In this document: piece after piece, positions 1 to 7,765 of the stretch
How positions within the stretch are numbered: position 1 is the stretch's first letter
How the letters are laid out: each line of letters starts with the position of its first letter
Origin: Phaeocystidibacter marisrubri
Lineage (GTDB): Bacteria > Bacteroidota > Bacteroidia > Flavobacteriales > Schleiferiaceae
Assembly (NCBI RefSeq): GCF_008933165.1
Contig: NZ_WBVQ01000002.1
Location: 143,569-207,568, forward strand
Direction of reading: 5' to 3'
DNA length: 64,000 nucleotides
The notes under the pieces: generated by a model
The model's database searches: none
Seen by the model: only the letters and a program-made list of their open reading frames with translations
What the model was told of the DNA's origin: nothing
Made by a program: the position numbers and the translations under genes

Positions 1-419
1 GCATATCGCGCCCCGAAGCCCACAAACACTCCACCAATGAACAAGAGGGATATGGTGCTAAGCGAGGGTGCCAGCAGGTTCTCAGGAAGGTATCCAGGGT
101 TCACCGAAATGCCCAATTGAGCAAGCTCACTCACGGTTTCTGGGTTGAGATTAACGAGATAGTGATCGGATGAAACCACAACGAGAACGCCCCCCAACAC
201 CAAACCGATCACAAAATAGAATTGCCATTTGATCTTTTCAGGATTCTTGAAGTAATCAAACGTAAAGGGTGTTGCAACGGAACAGATATAAACCAAGCTC
301 GATGAAATTCCGAGTTGCTTCTTTTCCATGACCAGAAGGAGAATTACAGTCAGACCAATGAGTGGCCCACCTACATACCACGGCCATGGTTCATTGATAG
401 TTTTAGTGATAAAGTCCAT
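1..419 (-). CDS. YeeE/YedE-family sulfur transporter, partial (C-terminus outside window)
   Basis: The reading frame opens at an ATG (complement of 417-419) and runs off the left edge, giving about 139 residues. It shows a hydrophobic segment near residues 17-30, another at about 68-83, and a third near 125-135 followed by GFGARYA. That ending is the start of the glycine- and cysteine-containing signature of YeeE/YedE (thiosulfate/sulfur transport) proteins, whose cysteine part would lie beyond the edge. The gene starts 2 nt after the stop of the sulfhydrylase gene, so it is almost certainly in the same SAM-riboswitch operon. Role in thiosulfate or sulfide-equivalent uptake is inferred from family and context; the substrate is not shown. 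In this phylum a second half-transporter usually follows, outside this window. Confidence 0.75.
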   Translation of the reverse strand, partial: MDFITKTINEPWPWYVGGPLIGLTVILLLVMEKKQLGISSSLVYICSVATPFTFDYFKNPEKIKWQFYFVIGLVLGGVLVVVSSDHYLVNLNPETVSELAQLGISVNPGYLPENLLAPSLSTISLLFIGGVFVGFGARY

Positions 420-421
420 GC

Positions 422-1597
422 TTACTTCGATTTTTCAAGTGCGCGTTCAACGTCGTTAATAATGTCTTCGTGATGCTCCAGACCTACGGAAAACCGCAGA
501 AACCCCGGTGATATCCCCACAGCCAGTTGCTGTTCCTTCGAAAGTTTGCTGTGTGTAGTGGAAGCAGGATGCGTCGCAATGCTTCGAGTATCTCCCAAGT
601 TGGCCGTTAACGAGTGCATCTGAAGTGCATTTAAAAACTTCGCTCCACGCTCTGCACCTCCACGAACAACGCACCCCACTAATCCACCTCCTTGCGACAT
701 CTGTGCTTTTGCCAGTTCATACTGCGGGTTATCGATATCATGGGGATAAATGACCTCTTGTACTTCTGGGTGCGACTTAAGGAATTCGCACAGTAGCTGG
801 GCATTGCTACAATGTCGATCCATTCGAACGGCCAACGTCTCCAAACTCTTTGAGAGCACCCATGCATTGAAAGGTGACAGTGTGGCTCCAGTTCTCCGAA
901 TAAAATCGTAGCAAGCGCCTACTTCAGTTTCGTTGCCCACAATCGCTCCACCTAACACTCGGCCCTGTCCATCGATGTACTTGGTTGCAGAATGAATCAC
1001 CAAATGTGCCCCATATCTTTTGGGCTGTTGCAGATAGGGTGTTGCAAAACAATTGTCTACTAAAAACAATAGTCCCTTCTCTGCACAGAGCTTGCCCAGA
1101 AAGGACAAATCAGCAAGAGTGAGCGTTGGGTTTGCTGGCGACTCTACGAAAATGAGCTTCGTGTTCGGCTGAATTGCCTGCTCAAAAGCCGCATTATCGT
1201 TTACCTCTACCAAAGTGCAAGCCACCCCCATGTTGGGCAAAATTGCCTGCAAAATATGGAGGCTATTCCCAAAGATATTGGCCGCAGCAACAATGTGATC
1301 CCCACTTTTCACCAACGCAGCAAAGGCCGTAAACACGGCGGCCATCCCAGAAGCAGTGGCAATTCCATGATTGTATCCTTCTAAGTGGGCAAGCTTCCTC
1401 GCAAATTCCGAGGTGTTTGGATTTGAAAATCGGGAATAGAGATTTCCATCGGATTCACCTGAAAAAAGTGCCGCTCCCCCCTCGGCTGAATCAAAAGTGA
1501 AACTAGACGTTAGGAACAGTGGAGCAGCATGCTCGTTCTGAGCCGTGCGTTCCATTTGTTCGCGGATAGCAAGGGTTTCAAAATGCGATTGGCTCAT
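422..1597 (-). CDS. metZ: O-succinylhomoserine sulfhydrylase (PLP-dependent, Cys/Met metabolism family)
   Basis: This 391-residue enzyme belongs to the gamma-family of PLP enzymes and should make homocysteine from an activated homoserine and sulfide in the cytoplasm. The PLP lysine is Lys206 in HSATKYIDGQGRVLGG, a signature close to that of MetZ; the cofactor aspartate is Asp181 in DNCFATP, and the YSRFSNP phosphate-binding motif is at 54-60. I chose the ATG at 1597 because it overlaps the OsmC-like stop as ATGA; the longer frame to 1660 would need a TTG start inside that gene. The acyl donor (succinyl versus acetyl) cannot be settled from sequence alone. Expression should follow the SAM riboswitch upstream of the operon. 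Confidence 0.88.
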   Translation of the reverse strand: MSQSHFETLAIREQMERTAQNEHAAPLFLTSSFTFDSAEGGAALFSGESDGNLYSRFSNPNTSEFARKLAHLEGYNHGIATASGMAAVFTAFAALVKSGDHIVAAANIFGNSLHILQAILPNMGVACTLVEVNDNAAFEQAIQPNTKLIFVESPANPTLTLADLSFLGKLCAEKGLLFLVDNCFATPYLQQPKRYGAHLVIHSATKYIDGQGRVLGGAIVGNETEVGACYDFIRRTGATLSPFNAWVLSKSLETLAVRMDRHCSNAQLLCEFLKSHPEVQEVIYPHDIDNPQYELAKAQMSQGGGLVGCVVRGGAERGAKFLNALQMHSLTANLGDTRSIATHPASTTHSKLSKEQQLAVGISPGFLRFSVGLEHHEDIINDVERALEKSK

Positions 1598-2007
1598 GCG
1601 TTCAAAGAATAAGAGCATTCTACACGGATGGAAGGCGAAAGGGAGTGGTACACGGAACAATAGCGCTCTAATCCGAGATCGATAGCCCGTTGAATTTTGG
1701 CATTCTCTATCTCGCCATGCAGTTCAAACTGCAATTCAATTTGGGTAAAGACCGACGGAATTTGATCGCTGCGTGTTCCTTCCACCTTTACTGCAAAAGA
1801 CTCCACTTTCTGGCGCTGTTTATAGAGGATGTTCAAGACATCAATAGAAAGACAACTCGCTAGAGAAGAAAGTAAGAGCTCCATAGGGCGAAAGCCCACG
1901 GCATCGGGAGCGCTCATAGCGGGGTTGGCGGTCACCTTTACCGAATGATTTTCGGAGGTGACATCAAATTGAAATAAGTGGTCGGTTCTTGTTAATTCTA
2001 CCTTCAT
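1594..2007 (-). CDS. OsmC/Ohr-family protein
   Basis: The 137-residue product has the OsmC fold pattern: a mid-chain helix with LLLSSLASCLSIDVLNIL (about 44-61) carrying the first conserved cysteine, and a second cysteine in ERYCSVYHSL (about 114-123). Family members reduce organic hydroperoxides through this cysteine pair or act on other thiol substrates. Being the first gene behind a SAM riboswitch and translationally coupled (ATGA) to metZ suggests a role linked to sulfur assimilation, for example handling reactive sulfur species, rather than classic peroxide stress. That is inference from context. No signal peptide is visible, so it should be cytoplasmic. Confidence 0.8.
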   Translation of the reverse strand: MKVELTRTDHLFQFDVTSENHSVKVTANPAMSAPDAVGFRPMELLLSSLASCLSIDVLNILYKQRQKVESFAVKVEGTRSDQIPSVFTQIELQFELHGEIENAKIQRAIDLGLERYCSVYHSLSPSIRVECSYSLNA

Positions 2008-2038
2008 CTTAACTGCACATTAGTATCGAGTCGGGTAG

Positions 2039-2080
2039 AAAAAGAAAAAGCTTCTTCTGACAAATAGTCAAAAGAAGCTT
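2039..2080 (-). terminator. Intrinsic terminator/attenuator of the SAM riboswitch
   Basis: Read on the minus strand, a 14-bp stem (arms 2067-2080 and 2048-2061, one G-U pair) with a 5-nt loop is followed by a T-rich tract (complement of 2039-2047). It lies between the aptamer and the OsmC-like start codon, the standard place for the expression platform of a SAM-I riboswitch that turns genes off when SAM is abundant. Confidence 0.88.
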
Positions 2081-2094
2081 CTGTTCTCTTTTGA

Positions 2095-2197
2095 TTTATC
2101 TGTTCCTGATTCACAGGATGGATTTAGCACCTTCTTGCACATTGCAAGGGTTGCTAAGGTTTCACAGGGCCAGTCCCTCCACCTTTCTCGATAAGTA
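2095..2197 (-). ncRNA. SAM-I riboswitch aptamer (S-box)
   Basis: The minus strand carries the S-box hallmarks in order: CTTATCGAGAAAGGTGGAG, then GGACTGGCCCTGTGAAACC, then TTAGCAACC, a small hairpin (CTTGCAATGTGCAAG), GGTGCTAA, a further hairpin, and a closing GATAA that pairs with the 5' TTATC to form P1. This matches the SAM-I class, which binds S-adenosylmethionine and represses methionine/sulfur genes by forming the downstream terminator. It precedes the OsmC-metZ-YeeE operon, in agreement with that role. Confidence 0.95.
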
Positions 2198-2230
2198 TAT
2201 GTAAAAAACGTATTGCCGTATTAGCAGCGA

Positions 2231-2263
2231 CAAATGTATAGCAAAAAACAGGAAGTTGCCAAA
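2231..2263 (-). promoter_or_regulatory. Predicted promoter of the sulfur operon
   Basis: On the minus strand TACATTTG (2231-2238) matches the Bacteroidota -7 box TAnnTTTG, and TTTG (2260-2263) lies 21 nt upstream as the -33 element. Transcription would begin about 25-30 nt before the riboswitch P1 stem. Confidence 0.7.
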
Positions 2264-2292
2264 TTTCACAGCAGTAGGAATCACGTGATCTC

Positions 2293-4161
2293 CTATTCCA
2301 TTTCCAAAACTGACCGACTCCAAAACTGTTGAGGATTGATACGGACGGGGATTTCGTTGCTGTATACCGGACGATAACGAGGACTTTTCTCGGAGAGAGA
2401 ATTAATTAACATCGTCATTGAGATTACTTCCTTTCCCCCCACAGTATCCACTCTTGACTCAAACTTCCGGTTTTGACCTCTGCGAAAGACTCCGTCTAAT
2501 CTCAATCTCAACGAAGTTTCCATTGCTCCTGTCATCCTCGGAAGAACGTAGGAAAACTTTTCATGAGGATAGATCATCTGCTGGTCTAGAGACGGCACAC
2601 TTTTGAAACTATCTCCATGTATTGGTTTCCAAAGGCCATCTCGAATATCCAATGCTTCAATAGTCATGGAAAACTCTTGATTCTCCCGATCGATGTACCG
2701 AAAATCAGGACTATTATTAACGATCCACACCTGATATCCAAGGTACTCTGAATCCACACTCCACTGCCATTGGTCAACATCAATCAGAACCTGAATTCCA
2801 GTATCTACTTTGGTTTCATTCAGCCTGTTTTCGCTCTGCGTTTCACGAAAGTTGAATTCTAACCGCGAAATGATATTAATCGGATTGCTCCTGTTTGATT
2901 GGATAAAAGAATCCGCTGAAACAATTTCTCCAGATTCTAAAAAAAATACCTTCTCATATGGACCGAGAAATACACAAGCCCCATTCAATTCTTCGACACT
3001 ATACATCCGGGTAAATGGACCATAAAGCACATCGGAACTAAAATGATAAGCATAGCATCCATTATTGGAATAGAAGACTCCAATATTCAGCGTGGTAGAA
3101 TACAAGTAATGGTGAATATCGGAGAGCGTATCGACATATGAATGTATCAATTCTCCTTCACTATCAATCACCCACCAAAATTGACCTTTTCTGACCATGC
3201 TGTTCAGAGGTTGAGCACTATTCCATTCCCGCTCCAACGGACTGGCAACTTCGTCGTACTCCATATTCGAAATCACTTCGTGAAAAGAATTGACCAAAAC
3301 ATACTTTCCGTTTTCAATCCTTGCAAATCCACGATTTCCCATCATGGGACCTCCATATCTCCAATCAGAAGAAATTGGAGTAAACTCTCCTTGTGAATTC
3401 ATCACTCCTTTCAATCCACTTAACCAAAGACCTTGCAAGGAATCATGCATCCAATAGACTGAAACAGGAAACTGATAAGCACCTACTTGAGGGAAATGAT
3501 ATTCTTTCTGCGAAAATGAAAACAGGGTATCTCCAAATTGATTTATGCAAAAAGTAGAATCCTCCGAATAAAGGAGGTAACTATCCCAAGTCAACTGTTG
3601 GTGGTCATACTCGTCCGCAACTTCAATGCGGTATGTTCCATCAGCAAATAATAACAGTTGTTTAGGAACTGAATCCTCGTGTGTGGTTATTCTGTACTTT
3701 CCTGATGTAACATGCTGAAACGAAGAACAAGTAACCAAGATTTTGCCATCCCTATTGAATATATCGATTTGAGAATCCGAATTCCCCTTGAAGAAATTAG
3801 AATCGATCGATGAAATACTCTTGTACGGCTCTTTGTTAATCGGGTTAAAATTCCTGTCAATGATCCACCAACCACCATCAACATATACGTTCGCTCGTTG
3901 ATGCTCGAAGGTCGAAGCGTATTCAAAGATGGAAGACACAATGATGCCTGATCCATCGATATATTGATAATATCCATTCATTCGAACAGGTGCCACCCCC
4001 TCTGAAAAGAAGTTGGCATACTCATATTGAGGCTCAATCACCCATTCGGTATTTGCGTTCCGATATCCCCAGAGCCCGCGGTCTTGAAAGGGTAGCAATA
4101 CCTGCGCATCAACTGGATAAACTGAAATACAAAAGAGGACTAAGAGGAGAGCTCGATTCAT
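2293..4161 (-). CDS. Secreted WG-repeat-like protein
   Basis: A 622-residue protein with an N-terminal signal peptide (hydrophobic stretch then VYPVDAQ, cleavage near residue 20). The mature N-terminus begins with FQDRGLWGYRN, then NTEWVIEPQYEYANFFSEG and further similar units (GYYQYIDGSG, GGWWIIDRNF, KGQFWWVIDSEG). This pattern of aromatic-glycine strands with intervening acidic turns is that of WG (KWG) repeats, which form extracellular or periplasmic repeat folds of unknown binding function. The last 200 residues are not repeat-like. No T9SS C-terminal domain is seen. It is divergent from the T9SS gene at 4296, with 134 bp between them. Function unknown. Confidence 0.7.
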   Translation of the reverse strand: MNRALLLVLFCISVYPVDAQVLLPFQDRGLWGYRNANTEWVIEPQYEYANFFSEGVAPVRMNGYYQYIDGSGIIVSSIFEYASTFEHQRANVYVDGGWWIIDRNFNPINKEPYKSISSIDSNFFKGNSDSQIDIFNRDGKILVTCSSFQHVTSGKYRITTHEDSVPKQLLLFADGTYRIEVADEYDHQQLTWDSYLLYSEDSTFCINQFGDTLFSFSQKEYHFPQVGAYQFPVSVYWMHDSLQGLWLSGLKGVMNSQGEFTPISSDWRYGGPMMGNRGFARIENGKYVLVNSFHEVISNMEYDEVASPLEREWNSAQPLNSMVRKGQFWWVIDSEGELIHSYVDTLSDIHHYLYSTTLNIGVFYSNNGCYAYHFSSDVLYGPFTRMYSVEELNGACVFLGPYEKVFFLESGEIVSADSFIQSNRSNPINIISRLEFNFRETQSENRLNETKVDTGIQVLIDVDQWQWSVDSEYLGYQVWIVNNSPDFRYIDRENQEFSMTIEALDIRDGLWKPIHGDSFKSVPSLDQQMIYPHEKFSYVLPRMTGAMETSLRLRLDGVFRRGQNRKFESRVDTVGGKEVISMTMLINSLSEKSPRYRPVYSNEIPVRINPQQFWSRSVLEME

Positions 4162-4295
4162 ACGTTGAATTTACAACTTAACGATTCAGCGTAGTTCAGG
4201 GTTGAATGGCCTTTTACTAAATCTACATACATACACACTAAGACGACTAATTCATTTTCAAGAGTTCGCCTCCAATTTCTGTACATTCGAAAATA

Positions 4296-5738
4296 ATGAG
4301 ACCTAACTCACTTTGCGCTCCCTTCATTGCTTTGCTTCTGCTCAGTACACTCTTGTGGTGTACTCCTGCTCGGGCGCAATGTGATTTCTCTTCGGATTTC
4401 TCTTCGACGAATGGCTGGACACAAGTTGGTAGTGAGGTGGAGATTCAAAATGGAGCGGTCCACTTCCTAAACGGCGCCAAGTGTCGCGAATTTCAGAAAC
4501 GACTTCAAGCCCCTATTGGCAGATCGATGAATGAAGGAGATTGCTGGGAAGCTCGTATCGAATTTACCCCCGTCACTGTTGGAACGAAGTACGGCCTTCC
4601 CTATTCGGGTCACATGATTCTATCTCTCACCGAAGGAACGGATGAGTTCTACTATGAATGCAACGACCCTCCATGTACGGGGCACAATAAAGGTGATCAG
4701 GATGGAATTATGGTCGGCTTCAATGGAAAGAATCCACCGGATGGCAACTTGTATTTCTTCATCTCCGTTTTGGATTCCCTAAAGGAGACACAATCTACTC
4801 GAATTGTTTCACTCCCTCTGGGAACAACGCATTATGTAGCGCTTAGAAAATCGAGTGCAAACAGTGCCGAACTTAGTGTTTACAGTGATCCTAATTACTC
4901 CGTTCACCTTCCTGGATCACCGGTTTCGTTGACGTATTCAGGAAGTGTAGACAATCTCACCCATGTTCAATTTGGGAATACCATTCGTGGAGAATCTCGA
5001 CGACAACTAACGGGGACTTTAGACAATCTTTGCCTCAGTTGGGCAAGTACTGCGAATATCTCCTTAGACTTACCCGAGGATACCACTCTTTGTCCCGATG
5101 ACACGCTGATTCTAGATATTGGTCATGGCTCCAACTTGAATTACTCATGGAGCAATGGCAGTTCAGATTCTATCATAGAAATCACTGAAGCAGGTAACTA
5201 TATCGCACGTATTTCATCTGCATGTAACACCATTACCGATACGATTGAAGTCTCGAAAATATCAGCCCTAAACCAACAACTCAACGATGTTCACTTGTGC
5301 GAAGGTGAATCGGCAATACTGCGCTACACTGCCCAAAACGCTACCTACCTATGGAACACGGGAGCAACCACGCCGTCCATTCGCGTCTCTTCTTCTGGAC
5401 TGTATAGTGTAACCGTAAAAACTGCCTGCGAAACACTGGTGGATCAAGCCTATGTATATGTGGAGGATTGTACCTGCGAAATGAAACTCCCCAATATATT
5501 CACGCCGAATGGAGATGGCATCAACGATTACTTCAGGGCCGTTGAATCCAACCCCAATTGCACACTCAATCTACAGGTATTTAACCGATGGGGTACACGC
5601 GTGTTTGAAACGTCCAAGCACGACTTCACTTGGAATGGCGACAACCTCCCCGAAGGCACTTATTTCTGGGTACTCACCTACGCTGATTCCATGGGTGTGG
5701 AGCAAATTGAAACGGGAAGTGTGACACTTTCCAGATAG
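4296..5738 (+). CDS. T9SS type B cargo protein (gliding-associated C-terminal domain)
   Basis: 480 residues with a signal peptide (hydrophobic core LLLLSTLLWC, cleavage after ARA near residue 27). Residues about 30-255 look like a beta-sandwich of the concanavalin/LamG kind (GWTQVGSEVEI ... LTGTLDNLCLSW). Two short Ig-like repeats follow, each with LCP/LCEG and YSWSNG/YLWNTG cores (about 262-390). Residues 400-480 form the T9SS type B domain: NIFTPNGDGINDYF, QVFNRWGTRVFET, WNGDNLPEGTYFW. It should be exported by T9SS and anchored or released at the cell surface. The N-terminal fold suggests carbohydrate or other ligand binding; no catalytic motif was recognised. Confidence 0.85.
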   Translation: MRPNSLCAPFIALLLLSTLLWCTPARAQCDFSSDFSSTNGWTQVGSEVEIQNGAVHFLNGAKCREFQKRLQAPIGRSMNEGDCWEARIEFTPVTVGTKYGLPYSGHMILSLTEGTDEFYYECNDPPCTGHNKGDQDGIMVGFNGKNPPDGNLYFFISVLDSLKETQSTRIVSLPLGTTHYVALRKSSANSAELSVYSDPNYSVHLPGSPVSLTYSGSVDNLTHVQFGNTIRGESRRQLTGTLDNLCLSWASTANISLDLPEDTTLCPDDTLILDIGHGSNLNYSWSNGSSDSIIEITEAGNYIARISSACNTITDTIEVSKISALNQQLNDVHLCEGESAILRYTAQNATYLWNTGATTPSIRVSSSGLYSVTVKTACETLVDQAYVYVEDCTCEMKLPNIFTPNGDGINDYFRAVESNPNCTLNLQVFNRWGTRVFETSKHDFTWNGDNLPEGTYFWVLTYADSMGVEQIETGSVTLSR

Positions 5739-5846
5739 CGAGAAAGGTGGGATTTCTTTCAGAATCCCGCTGATACCCAACATTTGTTTTTACCTTTCTA
5801 GAATACTAATCCCGTCTGATAAAATCACAGACGAATACATCTTCTA

Positions 5847-6578
5847 ATGCCTTCCAACTTCAACCTTGCCGTCCTCATTGATGGTGATAATATTCCCTCT
5901 GGTCACGTTCAAGAAATGATGGAAGAAATTGCCAAATACGGTAACCCTACCATCAAGAGAATCTATGGAGATTGGACCAAACCCGGATTGACAAAATGGA
6001 AGAACTTGTTATTGGAAAATGCCATCACCCCCATCCAACAATACGCCTATACTTCTGGAAAAAATGCCACTGATAGCGCCATGATCATCGATGCGATGGA
6101 CATTCTCTACAGTGAAAATGCAGATGGCTTCTGTTTGGTTTCGAGCGATAGCGATTTCACTCGACTTGCAACGCGATTGAGAGAAGCGGGAAAGCTCGTT
6201 ATTGGCATTGGTGAGAAGAAAACCCCTAATCCCTTCATTGTAGCGTGCGACAAGTTCATCTACATTGAAATTCTGAGAAGCCCTACGGCTGAGAAACCAG
6301 AGGAAAAGGACAGCAAATCAAGACCAAAATTCGATAAGATTACCCGAAAGGAAATTGCGCTCATCTCATCTTCAATTAAAGATTTATCTGATGATGATGG
6401 ATGGGCTTTCTTGGGTGACGTGGGAAGTTTGATACAGAAGAAACAGCCCAACTTTGACTCGAGGAACTACGGTTTTGAAAAACTCACTCCTCTTATCAAA
6501 TCTATTGGCAGCTTTGAGATTGACAGCCGAGAAGGACCAAAAAGTCGATTCAAACTCATCTACGTTCGAAACAAATGA
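5847..6578 (+). CDS. NYN-domain ribonuclease-like protein with C-terminal LOTUS/OST-HTH domain
   Basis: 243 residues, no signal peptide. Residues 1-150 are a NYN (PIN-like) domain: the metal-binding acidic residues are visible in LIDGDN (Asp12, Asp14), in NATDSAMIIDAMD (Asp76, Asp82) and in SSDSDF (Asp101, Asp103). Residues about 168-243 resemble the OST-HTH/LOTUS domain (DDDGWAFLGDVGSLIQKK ... SRNYGFEKLTPLI ... RFKLIYV), which binds RNA. This two-domain arrangement is widespread in bacteria and is taken to act on RNA, but substrates are largely unknown. The gene stands alone, with 108 bp before it and 52 bp after it. Confidence 0.88.
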   Translation: MPSNFNLAVLIDGDNIPSGHVQEMMEEIAKYGNPTIKRIYGDWTKPGLTKWKNLLLENAITPIQQYAYTSGKNATDSAMIIDAMDILYSENADGFCLVSSDSDFTRLATRLREAGKLVIGIGEKKTPNPFIVACDKFIYIEILRSPTAEKPEEKDSKSRPKFDKITRKEIALISSSIKDLSDDDGWAFLGDVGSLIQKKQPNFDSRNYGFEKLTPLIKSIGSFEIDSREGPKSRFKLIYVRNK

Positions 6579-6630
6579 TGTAAAACTCAAACTCTTCTTC
6601 GCCTGATTTGTTTGGAACTAAAGAATCACT

Positions 6631-7170
6631 ATGATCATGAAGAAGCTCAGTAAATTGTATTGGATTGCTATACTAGGGTTGACGATAACCGCTTGTCAAT
6701 CTATTCCCAAAGCAGCCACTCCTTACCACCCCTTTGAATTGGAAAAATACATGGGCAAATGGTACGAAATTGCCCGCTTCGACTTCAAATTCGAAGAGAA
6801 CCTCAACAACACGACGGCCACCTATTCCATTAAAGAAAATGGAGATGTAAAGGTGATTAATCGAGGTTACAACTACGTGGAAAAGGAATGGGAAGAAGCT
6901 GTGGGAACGGCAAAGTTCAGAGACTCTAGCAATGTAGCTGCCCTCAAAGTATCCTTCTTTGGTCCCTTCTACTCTGGCTATAATGTGGTTGCTCTAGAAG
7001 GCGATTACCAATATGCTCTAGTTGCTGGTAAAGACACTGATTATCTCTGGATTCTTTCAAGAACTACTTCTTTACCCGACTCCGTTAAAACTAAATTCCT
7101 TGAAGTGGCTACCGATATCGGCTACGACACTTCGAGGTTGATTTGGGTGGAACACGGAGAAGTGGAATAG
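6631..7170 (+). CDS. blc: Bacterial lipocalin, outer-membrane lipoprotein (Blc-like)
   Basis: 179 residues with a lipoprotein signal (lipobox near LTITAC, Cys22). The lipocalin start motif GKWYEIARFD is at about 42-51, followed by TATYSIKENGDVKVINRGYN, VGTAKF and the closing YLWILSRT motif, all in the usual order and spacing for Blc-type lipocalins (normally 170-180 residues). These proteins bind lipids such as lysophospholipids at the outer membrane and take part in envelope maintenance. A second ATG two codons downstream (6637) could be the true start; it would leave the lipobox unchanged. Confidence 0.92.
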   Translation: MIMKKLSKLYWIAILGLTITACQSIPKAATPYHPFELEKYMGKWYEIARFDFKFEENLNNTTATYSIKENGDVKVINRGYNYVEKEWEEAVGTAKFRDSSNVAALKVSFFGPFYSGYNVVALEGDYQYALVAGKDTDYLWILSRTTSLPDSVKTKFLEVATDIGYDTSRLIWVEHGEVE

Positions 7171-7253
7171 GTTCTGGCCTTAAGTTGGCAATTGCTCGTT
7201 AAACCCGACGTAGTTGAGGAACAATATTTGAGCATTGACCTCAAAACAAAGTC

Positions 7254-7742
7254 ATGAAGTGGATTGGCGTATGGATCTTGATTTCTCTGTTCATTGGTTG
7301 TTCGTTAGAGAGCTCTGAATATTCACCTAGAAACCTTGAGAATTCATTTACGGGTGTTTGGCTGGAACCTAAATATGGAGCCATTCCTTTCGGAGCGAAC
7401 TTGAACATCCTGCCCAATGGTAGCTTCACGTATAGCGGTGGGGCGTGTATGGTCAATTTCAAGGGCAGTGGATATTGGATACGATCGAACGAATCGATCA
7501 CTCTCTACAGCGATACCATCAGACACTGTGAAGACGAGCTCGCGTTTGGTGCAGATTGCATCCTTATTGACAACAGCAAGATCCCTCCGAAACCAAGCCC
7601 CCAACCACCTTGCAACCATGGTGATATTGAACAAATCATCATTTTTGAAGATGTTCAACTGAGTCTCAACCACGATACATTATGGCATGTCAATTCAGAA
7701 ATCGTGACTTGTCCAGAAATGAAAGGAAGGTTTGTGAGATGA
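7254..7742 (+). CDS. Hypothetical lipoprotein
   Basis: 162 residues with a clear lipoprotein signal (MKWIGVWILISLFIGCS, Cys16). The mature part has a segment resembling small beta-barrel or lipocalin-like lipoproteins (FTGVWLEPKYG ... LNILPNGSFTYSGG ... GSGYWIRSNESITLYSD), that is, a GxW-like opening strand followed by alternating strands. Several cysteines (about six in the mature part) may form disulfides. I do not recognise a named family. It ends 23 bp before the convergent gene at 7766. Confidence 0.6.
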   Translation: MKWIGVWILISLFIGCSLESSEYSPRNLENSFTGVWLEPKYGAIPFGANLNILPNGSFTYSGGACMVNFKGSGYWIRSNESITLYSDTIRHCEDELAFGADCILIDNSKIPPKPSPQPPCNHGDIEQIIIFEDVQLSLNHDTLWHVNSEIVTCPEMKGRFVR

Positions 7743-7765
7743 ATAAGGCGTCTGGAGTCTACATA

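Noticed and set aside
1598..1660. TTG-started N-terminal extension of metZ
   Set aside because: It overlaps the OsmC-like gene and ignores the ATGA junction at 1594-1597; family proteins begin near the chosen ATG.
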